Assembly (NCBI GenBank): GCA_964429805.1
Contig: CAYSDH010000006.1
Span: 28,693 to 92,692, forward strand
DNA: 64,000 nt
Reading direction: 5' to 3'
Source of the DNA: CAYSDH01 sp964429805
GTDB taxonomy: Bacteria > Bacteroidota > Bacteroidia > Flavobacteriales_D > JABDKJ01
The translations under genes were made by a program, and so were the position numbers. The notes beneath the pieces were generated by a model. That model was not told the origin of the DNA, made no database searches, and saw only the letters and a program-made list of their open reading frames with translations. Positions within the stretch are counted from its first letter, which is position 1. Each line of letters starts with the position of its first letter. This document shows positions 18,188-25,990 of the stretch, in pieces.

Positions 18188-20257
18188 ATGTACTATTTTC
18201 GGGCAAAATATATGGTGATAATTTCATTTGCTATACTCTTCCTGGGGACGACTTTTGGGGCCGTAACTGAGACTGAATTACCAGATGATTTGGACTCTGG
18301 TTGGTGGGTGTCATTAGCTGAGCGTGCCGACAGTCTGAGGAGAGAACGAAACTATAGTGCGTCAATTTTACTGTATGATTCTCTTTTGTCAGTAGACAAC
18401 GGGCCTGAGTCAACAGATAGATTAAAGTATATATTGAGGTCTGGCCTGAGTTACAAATGGTCAGGCGATGTGTCTGAAGCCCTAAAGAGATACAATTCAG
18501 TACTAGACCAAGCGAAAAAAATGGGGCTGAGTCGTACGGAATATTGCGGGCACGCATGGCTTAATTCTGGAGTGGTGTACAAGAATATGGGCAGTGTCAG
18601 TCAGGCCATAGACAGTTACACAAATGCCTGTAGTATCTATAACGACTTGGGTATAGAGGACATGGCCGACCGATGCTCTTTGAGCCACGGTATTCTGTTG
18701 ATGGAAGATGAGCGTTATGACGATGCGCTGTCTATGATTACAGTAAGTGCTGAGGGATTTTTAAAGCGCGGAGATGACATGAGATTGGCGGAGGCCTATA
18801 ATACAATGGGCAACATACAGCAAGAAATGAGTCATACGCTCAAAGCCTCAAGTCTATTCTCAAGAGCCGAAGCGTTGAGCAGAAAAATTGAAGATGACGC
18901 ACTGCTCTCTTCAGTCATTCATAATCAAGGAGCCTTGTGGTTGTCACTGGGCGAGGTCGATTCGGCTGCTTCAGCGTTTAGAAATGCAATCATTTTGATG
19001 AAGCAATCAGATGACTCTAACCTTGCTACTGCATATAGAAATCTTGGTTTGTCCTATCAAGCGAGCGAAGATGATGAGCTTGCATTAGGTGAATTTGACA
19101 ATGCACAAGAAATTTTTCAGTCACAAAATGATAGTTGCGCTTTAATTCAAATAGACATAGATCGCACTAAGTCTTTAGTGGCACTCAGTGAACTAAGTAT
19201 GGCAAACGAGCACCTCATGCATGCGCGCAGGCTTCTTTCTGCGCATAATCACAAAGTGGACTTCAGGTCTTATTATGGCGCTAAAGCTCAGTTTCATATG
19301 TCAATAGAAGATTGGTCTACGGCCATAGCTTATAGAGATAGTCATGATGTGACAGATGTGCACATTCGCAAAGAGATCTCGCTTAAAGAGGTGGCCCGAG
19401 CTCAAGAAATGTTTGACTCGAATGTGAAAGACTTCAGAATCGACTCCTTGAGTAGTGACTACCTGCGAGTGGAAGGTGCCCTGTATGAGTCTGAAACGAA
19501 GAGAGATCGACTTTTCGCTACGACCATTGCGCTCAGCATTGTAATCAGCGTTTTAGCGCTGGCTTATTTGCTATACAGTCAGTACCGAAAAAGAAAAGTG
19601 GAACTGTCAATATTGAAAGTGGCTAGCGAAGTGGAAGAGCAAGAAAGACAGCGCATCGCCATGGACTTGCATGATGCGACCAGCGCTCGACTGTGGAATG
19701 CCAAACATGGTATAAAAAGTATTTTTGATGCAGACTCCAATAGCGAAATTGCAAGTAAACTTGAACAAATCTCGGATCAGATTAATCTCGCTGGAGAAGA
19801 GATTAGTCGACTATCAAATAGGCTGAGCAGACCAAAAATGCGTGATGGTAATTTTGGAAATACCTTGAAGGGACTGTTAATTGACACCTTTTTTGATTCC
19901 AATGTGCACATACATTTCGAATCAAATCAATCTACAGATTGGACTAATTTTAGCGAAGAAGAGCTCATCATAATCTACCGTATAGTGCAGGAGTCTCTGT
20001 CAAATGCGAGACGTCATGCAGAGGCCTCTGAAGTAACACTTCGTCTGGAGGAAAACAATAGACAGCTAGTCATAAGTGTTATTGATAATGGAAAAGGCTT
20101 TGATATAAGTGATAGACTTCCTTCAAGAAGATATGGAGGTCATGGCCTTGGAAATATGAAAAGTAGAGCGAAAGCTATTTTGGCAGACTACAAAATTACA
20201 AGTTCCAAGTCTGGCACAGGTACGAAAGCGGATTTAAGACTGAAGATTAAAAAATGA
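18188..20257 (+). CDS. TPR sensor histidine kinase (HisKA_3/HATPase, NarX-like core)
   Basis: I take the ATG at 18188 (689 aa); a TTG three bases before and an ATG at 18212 are alternatives. A signal peptide leads into a periplasmic region of about 400 residues made of tetratricopeptide repeats (for example NSGVVYKNMGSVSQAIDSY and NTMGNIQQEMSHTLKASSLF). A transmembrane segment follows (about 441-463), then the kinase. The phosphorylated His is in QRIAMDLHDATSARL (about His495), typical of HisKA_3, and the ATPase shows the N box VQESLSNARRHA, IDNGKGFD and GGHGLGNMKSR. The stop overlaps the start of the LuxR-type regulator by 4 bases, so the pair is coupled. TPRs suggest sensing of a protein or peptide rather than a small ligand. 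Confidence 0.9.
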   Translation: MYYFRAKYMVIISFAILFLGTTFGAVTETELPDDLDSGWWVSLAERADSLRRERNYSASILLYDSLLSVDNGPESTDRLKYILRSGLSYKWSGDVSEALKRYNSVLDQAKKMGLSRTEYCGHAWLNSGVVYKNMGSVSQAIDSYTNACSIYNDLGIEDMADRCSLSHGILLMEDERYDDALSMITVSAEGFLKRGDDMRLAEAYNTMGNIQQEMSHTLKASSLFSRAEALSRKIEDDALLSSVIHNQGALWLSLGEVDSAASAFRNAIILMKQSDDSNLATAYRNLGLSYQASEDDELALGEFDNAQEIFQSQNDSCALIQIDIDRTKSLVALSELSMANEHLMHARRLLSAHNHKVDFRSYYGAKAQFHMSIEDWSTAIAYRDSHDVTDVHIRKEISLKEVARAQEMFDSNVKDFRIDSLSSDYLRVEGALYESETKRDRLFATTIALSIVISVLALAYLLYSQYRKRKVELSILKVASEVEEQERQRIAMDLHDATSARLWNAKHGIKSIFDADSNSEIASKLEQISDQINLAGEEISRLSNRLSRPKMRDGNFGNTLKGLLIDTFFDSNVHIHFESNQSTDWTNFSEEELIIIYRIVQESLSNARRHAEASEVTLRLEENNRQLVISVIDNGKGFDISDRLPSRRYGGHGLGNMKSRAKAILADYKITSSKSGTGTKADLRLKIKK

Positions 20258-20967
20258 GTGAAGCGGAAATTTGCAGAATTATTATTATCGATGATGTCCA
20301 ACTATACAGAGACTCGATAAGTCGGATGTTGTCTAAAGAAGCGGCCTTTAAAGTCGTAGCTGCAGTGGAGACTAGCAAAGACTTTTGGAGTGTTTTAAAA
20401 ACCGAAGAGGTAGACATCGTGTTGCTCGATATTGAGCTGCCTTCCAGCGGAGGACAAGATGGTTTTGAAATAGCCCGTCAATTAAAAAGAGACTGTCCAG
20501 AAGTAAAAATCTTGTGCGTAAGCCGCAACACTCGCAGTGAAACTCTAGTCGAAATGCTTGATTCAATTAGCGTCAATGGATTTCTAGACAAGAATAATAG
20601 CTCTTTAGGTCAGCTTAAATTAGCCATTGAAATGGTCATGATGGACATGGTTTATACGAGTCCGTGGTTGAAGAATAAGATGTTTGCGTTAAAAGGAATT
20701 CAGGAACTGAGTAATACAGAGTATGAGATTATGAAAATGCTGGCCATGGGAAAGACTGCCAAAGAAATTGCAAACGAAACCTTCAGGTCAGAAAATACCA
20801 TTAGGAACCATCGTCAAGTAGTGTTTTCAAAACTCAACTGCTCTAATATCGCTGAAGCGACATCAATGTTTATGAAGCACGTTTTTTTGCATAGTGAAGA
20901 GATGGACTCGCTTCCAAATTTTAAGAGAAAGCACATAGAATCCTTGCATGCTAGTTCAAAAAAATGA
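20254..20967 (+). CDS. NarL/FixJ-type response regulator
   Basis: The 237-aa product has a receiver domain (5-125) with acidic pocket IIDD at 11-14 and phosphoacceptor Asp59 in IVLLDIELPSSGG. A LuxR-type helix-turn-helix follows (about 150-210): LSNTEYEIMKMLAMGKTAKE, then NTIRNHRQVVFSKL. It overlaps the kinase gene by ATGA and should be its partner. A basic tail follows the HTH. Its stop codon lies on the edge of a hairpin that serves as terminator for the oppositely oriented small lipoprotein gene. The palindrome upstream of the operon is a natural candidate for its own or its partner's binding site, but this is inference. Confidence 0.92.
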   Translation: MSEAEICRIIIIDDVQLYRDSISRMLSKEAAFKVVAAVETSKDFWSVLKTEEVDIVLLDIELPSSGGQDGFEIARQLKRDCPEVKILCVSRNTRSETLVEMLDSISVNGFLDKNNSSLGQLKLAIEMVMMDMVYTSPWLKNKMFALKGIQELSNTEYEIMKMLAMGKTAKEIANETFRSENTIRNHRQVVFSKLNCSNIAEATSMFMKHVFLHSEEMDSLPNFKRKHIESLHASSKK

Positions 20968-20989
20968 GGCCCGCTGGTTAGACGGGCCT
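20960..20989 (-). terminator. Intrinsic terminator of the small lipoprotein gene
   Basis: The arms AGGCCCG (20967-20973) and CGGGCCT (20983-20989) form a 7-bp GC-rich stem with a 9-base loop. Read on the minus strand the stem is followed by CATTTTTTTG, so it acts for transcription coming from 21160. It overlaps the stop codon of the response regulator gene. Confidence 0.7.
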
Positions 20990-21007
20990 GCATTTCAGTA
21001 ACCAGTT

Positions 21008-21160
21008 TCAGCCACCTCCCTCTTGGGTGTGGTCGCTGTTGGTGGTACCGACCTTGGTTTTTTGAATGTCCACCGGTGGTTCCAGTTGGTCTTTGCTACA
21101 TGAGCTTAGGGCAATACCCATTACGAAGGCCGCGAGAGCCAAAAACTTAATTTTCTTCAT
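21008..21160 (-). CDS. Small lipoprotein, 50 aa, between two two-component systems
   Basis: A short frame reading MKKIKFLALAAFVMGIALSS then CSKDQLEPPVDIQ..., ending in EGGG and a TGA at 21008. It has a textbook lipoprotein signal (lipobox ALSSC, Cys21), leaving a mature peptide of 30 residues with the sequence of a flexible, Pro- and Thr-containing tail. It has its own intrinsic terminator 19 bases downstream. I do not recognise the family. The gene lies on the minus strand between the 3' end of the LuxR-type regulator gene and the 3' end of the LytTR regulator gene. An exported peptide here could be a ligand or accessory of one of the kinases, but that is speculation from position. Confidence 0.75.
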   Translation of the reverse strand: MKKIKFLALAAFVMGIALSSCSKDQLEPPVDIQKTKVGTTNSDHTQEGGG

Positions 21161-21343
21161 GATATGTCGGATTAGGCTCGGATCTGTATAACCCCCGGGA
21201 AATGCGCAGTCGCTCAGCTCCGAACAATTTGTATAGTCTAGTAAGTAAGTTATTACCTACCTATCGGTACAAATATGGAGGTGCGCTACTCTTGATGAGC
21301 ATAAGTGTGATAAACAATAGGATAAAAAGGATGAAAACTCAAT

Positions 21344-22117
21344 TTATTGCCTTCCAGTCTCAGCGAGATACGATTCTATATCTTGAGCATACCTTGCACC
21401 CAAACTGAATTTTTTACCACAAGCCATAATCGTTTTCGAATCAATAAAAGATTCGAAGTAGTTGAAATTCAACACCGTGTCCTTTTTTATCTTTCTATAA
21501 CCATCACCAAGTATGTGAATCATGGCGCGTAAAGTAAGAGAGGTGTTATAGGCCATTCCGTTTTTGCAAATCACTCTTCTATAGTTTCGCTTATGGACAT
21601 CCGTTTCTAGGTAGAAAATCTCGCGTTTGTCTATGATTAATTTTCGCTGAGTACGCGCATCTAGAGATTTTCCCGTCCCACCTACCTTATTTGTAAAGAG
21701 CGGAAGCACTTGTAGTTGGTCTTCTCTGGCAAGAGCCATCTGTCCTTTCATGAGTGAACACATATCAAGCTGAATAGACAGTTGCTGAAGATATCCGTCA
21801 TCCAGTTTGGTGACAAACAAAGAAGAATATCGAGAGGCCTGCTTCAGAACCTCATATCGATATTGCATTGAGACGAAGATGATGGGTATTCGGTAATTAT
21901 AGACCACATGCTCGGCCAAGTCTAAACCAGATTGCGCACTGGCAAGATCTATATCGAGCAGAATGAAGTTTGGTTGAACAATTTTTAAATTGAGAATGGC
22001 CGACTCGTAGTTGTCTATGAATGGCCCCACAGTGTATCCGTTGGCAATCAAGTGCGCTCTTGTGCGCTGGTAATCAGAGGCACTGTCCTCTACCATCATC
22101 ACATACCCCTTAGTCAT
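21344..22117 (-). CDS. LytTR-type response regulator
   Basis: A 257-aa protein with an N-terminal receiver domain (about 5-125; phosphoacceptor Asp55 in FILLDIDLAS) and a C-terminal LytTR DNA-binding domain (about 155-252). LytTR landmarks are RKLIIDKREIFYLET, followed by a strand NYRRVICKNGMAY and DGYRKIKKDTVLNFNYFESF. LytTR proteins bind direct repeats and often control exported factors. The start codon overlaps the stop of the kinase gene by one base (TAATG), so the two form a coupled operon. Confidence 0.9.
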   Translation of the reverse strand: MTKGYVMMVEDSASDYQRTRAHLIANGYTVGPFIDNYESAILNLKIVQPNFILLDIDLASAQSGLDLAEHVVYNYRIPIIFVSMQYRYEVLKQASRYSSLFVTKLDDGYLQQLSIQLDMCSLMKGQMALAREDQLQVLPLFTNKVGGTGKSLDARTQRKLIIDKREIFYLETDVHKRNYRRVICKNGMAYNTSLTLRAMIHILGDGYRKIKKDTVLNFNYFESFIDSKTIMACGKKFSLGARYAQDIESYLAETGRQ

Positions 22118-23106
22118 TAGGCTTTGCTGAATTGGACGTGATGACTCAAGCCTGATGTTTCACACAAAATGTCATGACTGGCATGTAATTCACTGATGCA
22201 AAGGTTGGCAATCCGCAATGAGCCCTCTTTAGTCAAAACTCCTAATTCTGCTCCTTCTCCATTATCAGAAATAATCAGTTGGCAGAGCATATTATTTTCA
22301 TTGAGAATGATAGTCAATTCAAGCATGTCTGCTTGAACGGCATGTTTGAGGCTGTTCATTAAGATTTCATTTACAAGGCGACCTACTTTTATGGCTTGGG
22401 ATGGGTTGAGAATTAATGATCCTCTAACAATGGTGTCGTGCTCTCTGTCAAAGACTCTTCCTAGGCTATCACTAAGATCTAGCAGATAGTCGTTCATATT
22501 TATGTGATACAAGTCTTGACCATTGTGAAGCAAAGCATAAAGTCTTGAAATGCTGCTTATACGCATGGTTAATTCCCTAGCCAAGTGCTTGCCAATGCGA
22601 TGCGTCTCCACATACTTGCCGCTAATGAGTTCACTAATGTGCTGAGCTATGTTTAGTGATCTATGTTGCAAATCATAGTACTGAGCCAAGAGTTGTTTGT
22701 GGCTTGCAAAGAGAATTTCTCTTTCTCTGTGAATCTTCCATAACGACCAAGAGAGCAGCATCACAACGAGAGTCAAACTCAGACTAAGTGTAGATAAAAA
22801 GATGAGTTGACCAGTCTGTCGAGACCCGGTGTCTACACTCAAACTTGAGGAGTGATAATCGGAGGTTTTTTTTGAAAAAATAGTATGCATCCACTTAAAG
22901 TTTTGAAGTCGAATGGCGCTTGACCCATTGGTGAAGCTATCCAGCCCTTCTGATAACAAGACAGCAGGTGCATTGTCGTAATTGTAATTAGAAACGAAAC
23001 TCCGCGCATTTGAAATATTAAAAACAACAAGTGAACATGTTATCGCACTAAAAATTTTGAGGTACTGCAACGCTAACCTCATTGCTATGGACGAATTGGT
23101 TATCAT
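22117..23106 (-). CDS. Membrane sensor histidine kinase, divergent (HisKA_2/HWE-like)
   Basis: The 329-aa product has a signal-anchor or first membrane helix (about 12-32), a short periplasmic loop of some 65 residues, and a second helix at 101-122. The cytoplasmic part has a helical segment with His169 and His174 (ETHRIGKHLARELTMRIS) that may be the phosphoacceptor region, then an ATPase domain with N box NEILMNSLKHA (Asn251) and SDNGEG (Asp281). A clear G2 box is not visible and the ATPase ends early, so catalysis may be reduced. Genetic coupling to the LytTR regulator by a one-base overlap makes partnership secure. Confidence 0.8.
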   Translation of the reverse strand: MITNSSIAMRLALQYLKIFSAITCSLVVFNISNARSFVSNYNYDNAPAVLLSEGLDSFTNGSSAIRLQNFKWMHTIFSKKTSDYHSSSLSVDTGSRQTGQLIFLSTLSLSLTLVVMLLSWSLWKIHREREILFASHKQLLAQYYDLQHRSLNIAQHISELISGKYVETHRIGKHLARELTMRISSISRLYALLHNGQDLYHINMNDYLLDLSDSLGRVFDREHDTIVRGSLILNPSQAIKVGRLVNEILMNSLKHAVQADMLELTIILNENNMLCQLIISDNGEGAELGVLTKEGSLRIANLCISELHASHDILCETSGLSHHVQFSKA

Positions 23107-23461
23107 TAAAATAGTCTAGGCACTCTGCTTGAGTAAACCTAAGTTCTAAACTTTCTTTTGAAATACAGATAGTGCATTTGCACTAGTTGATCCATATTTT
23201 TTAGTAGGACTAAACTGACAATTAATGTCATTTTGGGATTAGAAAGGCGAACTGATAAGGAGAGATAAAAAGCGACTCTAGTTTAAAGTGGTTGGAGTAA
23301 CTAGGCTTAGATATCTCTAATTAGGATTGGCTTTGCTCAGTATGGCAACGGGCAAAATGATTCACAATGAATGAGTCTACTCATAATATGGAGAAGAAGA
23401 TAGGATTGGGGTTAAAAACGAAAGTCGCTAGACCTTTTTCAGTTCAATAGGCCACTAAAAG
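23107..23461. other. Promoter region of the LytTR/kinase operon
   Basis: About 355 bases without a supported gene. The right part is downstream of the lipoprotein gene at 23462; the left part should hold the kinase promoter. The palindrome at 23170-23185 is the only feature I can name. Confidence 0.6.
23170..23185 (-). promoter_or_regulatory. Putative operator: perfect palindrome TAGTGCA-AA-TGCACTA
   Basis: On the minus strand the site reads TAGTGCAAATGCACTA, two perfect 7-base arms around AA, about 64 bases before the kinase start at 23106. It shares GTGCAAATGCACTAT with the site at 18158-18172 in front of the other kinase operon, in the same orientation to the gene. Confidence 0.55.
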
Positions 23462-23908
23462 CTAGTTTGAGTAGTCTATTTTAACATTCTTACCCCGACC
23501 ACCAGTCACGGTAAACTCTTGAGAATAAATCAGAAAACCATACTGATCTCTCACGGCCAAATTATAAGCGGCAGTGGTGCGCGAACCCAGATCAAAAGTC
23601 TTGGTGATATTGTTATTGCTATTACATGCTACCGCAGGCGTTAAGCTCAAATCTGCATCAAGAAGCCCAGCAAGTTCTCCGTCTACATATACGGCTAGTT
23701 GCGTGATGCCATCTTCTTCAAAGTCTTGTTTGCTACCGAAGTCATAATAGAAGTCAGCTTTGGCTTCGTATAGGCAGCTACCATCTTCTTCCTCGGCAGA
23801 GTTGCTATAGTTATAAGCTAATGTGTCTCTACAGCCCTGCTCTTTACTGCACGAAGTGGCACAGATGACAAGAGCGAACGTTATGAGAATAAGTGACGGA
23901 AATTTCAT
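23462..23908 (-). CDS. Lipoprotein with CxDxxAxNY...DGSC motif
   Basis: A 148-aa predicted lipoprotein with lipobox CATSC (Cys20). Directly after it comes the segment CRDTLAYNYSNSAEEEDGSC (26-45), a short Cys-bounded motif seen in many Bacteroidota surface proteins, where it is thought to be a small calcium-type or disulfide-bounded module. The remaining 100 residues look like a beta-sandwich (YYDFGSKQDF, ITQLAVYVDGEL). Function unknown. A TAACTTTG box lies 20 bases before the start on the same strand. Confidence 0.75.
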   Translation of the reverse strand: MKFPSLILITFALVICATSCSKEQGCRDTLAYNYSNSAEEEDGSCLYEAKADFYYDFGSKQDFEEDGITQLAVYVDGELAGLLDADLSLTPAVACNSNNNITKTFDLGSRTTAAYNLAVRDQYGFLIYSQEFTVTGGRGKNVKIDYSN

Positions 23909-23928
23909 GGCATTGATTTTTATGAAAA

Positions 23929-23936
23929 CAAAGTTA
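23929..23936 (-). promoter_or_regulatory. Bacteroidota -7 box (TAACTTTG) for the lipoprotein at 23462
   Basis: An exact TAnnTTTG match on the minus strand, 20 bases before the ATG at 23908. Confidence 0.4.
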
Positions 23937-23992
23937 AGGAACCGCCAGAACTTTTAGCCTTTGAAAAGACATTGATTGAGGTTGGGAGCTGA

Positions 23993-24565
23993 TCAACCTA
24001 TCAGCTTGGACACTTTTGCTTGAAGGACTGAAACGGCATGATCTTCAAACCAAGGGTTCTTTTTTATCCAGATATTGTTTCTTGGAGAAGGGAGAGGCAT
24101 AACAAAGTATCTCGGTAGGTATTCTTCAAAATGCATAACGGTTTCAGTCAGGTTCTTTTTTCTGGATTTGTTTAGATAATAGGCCTGCGCATAATTGCCG
24201 ATGAGCAGTGTTAGTTTAATGTTAGGCATCTGTTTAAACAAAGGCTTATGCCACTCTGGTGCGCATTCTTTGCGAGGCGGCAAGTCGCCACTTTTACCAG
24301 TGCCTGGGTAGCAGAATCCCATCGGGACTAATGCAAAAATGGAAGGGTCATAAAAGCAATCCACATCAACACCCAACCAGCTGCGCAGTCGGTCGCCACT
24401 TTTATCATTCCACGGCACACCAGATTCGTGGACCACTCTGCCTGGGGCTTGACCTATAATCGCAATTTTGCTTTCGGCATGAGCCGCCAACACCGGGTTT
24501 GGTGCATTAGGAAGAGACTCTTTACAAAGCTGACATCGCTTTATTTTTTTGAGGAGCTTGTCCAA
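23993..24565 (-). CDS. Uracil-DNA glycosylase family protein with Fe-S-like cysteine pattern
   Basis: A 190-aa member of the UDG superfamily that excises uracil from DNA. The water-activating motif I reads GQAPGRVVHESGVPWND (38-54), near the GEAPG form of families 4 and 5, and the distal motif is MPLPSPRNN (His in the usual HPSP is replaced by Leu-Pro). Cysteines 11, 14, 85 and 101 show the CxxC...C-x15-C arrangement that binds a 4Fe-4S cluster in family 4. The start is a TTG at 24565, since no ATG is available, 9 bases after the stop of the MORN/TonB gene, so the two are probably co-transcribed. The missing motif II His could alter activity. Confidence 0.8.
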   Translation of the reverse strand: MDKLLKKIKRCQLCKESLPNAPNPVLAAHAESKIAIIGQAPGRVVHESGVPWNDKSGDRLRSWLGVDVDCFYDPSIFALVPMGFCYPGTGKSGDLPPRKECAPEWHKPLFKQMPNIKLTLLIGNYAQAYYLNKSRKKNLTETVMHFEEYLPRYFVMPLPSPRNNIWIKKNPWFEDHAVSVLQAKVSKLIG

Positions 24566-24573
24566 AATCCGGT

Positions 24574-25944
24574 TTATTGAAGTATGAATCTGTAGGGGAG
24601 ATTGAATTGCACCTTGACTGCCTTATCCCTTTGAATACCGGGATTCCAGTCCGGCATCAATCTCAACACGCGCATTCCTTCTAGGCCAAAGAGTGTGTAA
24701 TCAGAAAGTAGTACCCTAAGCCCGCTTAAACTTCCGTCTTTTTCTATGACAAATGTTAAGAATGAAGTACCTGAAATCCCATTCTCTTTTGCTATGGTCG
24801 GGAATATCGTATTCTCGCTAATGAACTTGAACATTTCGGCTTGTCCGCCAGGATATTCAGGCATTGACTCCACAATTGTATATGTTTCGTCACTTATTTC
24901 AATGTCTTCACTAATCTCTAATGAATCTTTAGCTGATTCAAAGCTGTACCAACTATAATCATCGTTATTAGAATACTTCCTTTTATCCAACGTGCCATTT
25001 TCCTTATATATACTTAGCACAGAGAGACTTGTTTTACCTCTTTCTTGACTGAAGCTACTTTCTGTCATGTTCCCGTTGTCGTCATATTCATATGACTTGC
25101 TATATTCCGTTTTACCTTCTTTGTAATTTTCAGTTTTTTCTTTGAGTACTCCATTCTCATGATACTTAAAAACCTCACCTTTAAAAAACTGGATAGCAAG
25201 GTTCAGAGCGTCAAGGTCAGAACTATCACATGACATGCTTTTAGGAAATCGGAGATGTTGGTCGTCAGTGATCCATGTTTCTTTACAGGTGGTGCCGCTT
25301 CTGTAAAAAGTGCTCACCTTTCTTCCAAGCTCTGAGACCTCTTTTTCTACTGTCAACATAGGGCTTCCGTTAGGCCACCACATTTTCGTTTCTCCCGTGC
25401 AAACACCATCATTAAAAAATATTTCCGATCGCTTCTGACCGTTTTCATACCATGATTGCCACGTGCCATGCCTCAATCTGTTTTTGAAATATTTATTCTG
25501 TCGTGCTGATCCATCGGTGAAAAAGGACAAGTAAATAGGGGAGATTATCGGCCCTTCAAAAGTGACATCAACAGTGTCATTCACCTCATTAAGAATCATT
25601 CTATACACATCTGTATCTCCAACCTTGTTAAATTTCCCAGAAACGGTGATGTCACCATTCTCCTTTCTTTCGAGAAACGAGCCCATTTTAACTCCTGTCT
25701 CATTGACATTCATTCTGACTAAGTCTGTCTTTCGCCTTTTCAGATCGTAAATAGTTCTGTGTTCTATTCCCCTGTTCCACATCTCGACCTTTTCGAGATA
25801 GACAGCCTTTCGTTTCAGTGTCATTTTCAAATTGGCGTCAAGGTGGTTGTAATAGCTTTCTTGGGCTATACCGTTTAAATGACAAATTGAAATGAAAATT
25901 ATCAGCACTAATTTGTCTATTGAAGCACTAGGTTGAGTGAACAT
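24574..25944 (-). CDS. MORN-repeat protein fused to a TonB C-terminal domain
   Basis: A 456-aa exported protein. A hydrophobic N-terminus (about 8-28) serves as signal or anchor. The central part (about 150-330) has MORN/YwqK-type repeats, such as HGTWQSWYENGQKRSEIFFN, KMWWPNGSPM and VFKYHENGVLKEKTENYKEG. The last 95 residues are a TonB C-terminal domain: PEYPGGQAEMFKFISENTIF, then GISGTSFLTFVIEKDGSL and VQFNLPYRF. Such fusions occur in Bacteroidota and are usually annotated as energy transducer TonB, although no long Pro-rich spacer is present, so a role in activating a receptor is uncertain. Start and upstream are clean; the UDG gene follows 9 bases later. Confidence 0.8.
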   Translation of the reverse strand: MFTQPSASIDKLVLIIFISICHLNGIAQESYYNHLDANLKMTLKRKAVYLEKVEMWNRGIEHRTIYDLKRRKTDLVRMNVNETGVKMGSFLERKENGDITVSGKFNKVGDTDVYRMILNEVNDTVDVTFEGPIISPIYLSFFTDGSARQNKYFKNRLRHGTWQSWYENGQKRSEIFFNDGVCTGETKMWWPNGSPMLTVEKEVSELGRKVSTFYRSGTTCKETWITDDQHLRFPKSMSCDSSDLDALNLAIQFFKGEVFKYHENGVLKEKTENYKEGKTEYSKSYEYDDNGNMTESSFSQERGKTSLSVLSIYKENGTLDKRKYSNNDDYSWYSFESAKDSLEISEDIEISDETYTIVESMPEYPGGQAEMFKFISENTIFPTIAKENGISGTSFLTFVIEKDGSLSGLRVLLSDYTLFGLEGMRVLRLMPDWNPGIQRDKAVKVQFNLPYRFILQ

Positions 25945-25990
25945 GATGATACGTTATTCGGTTACTGCAGATTCTAAATTGACCTCTAAT

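Noticed and set aside
18049..18270. Open frame of 73 codons overlapping the TPR kinase start
   Set aside because: Overlaps the better-supported kinase start and has no domain or signal peptide.
21238..21262. TAGTAAGTAAGTTATTACCTACCTA as a LytTR operator
   Set aside because: The inverted repeat is imperfect, and LytTR proteins prefer direct repeats; evidence too thin.
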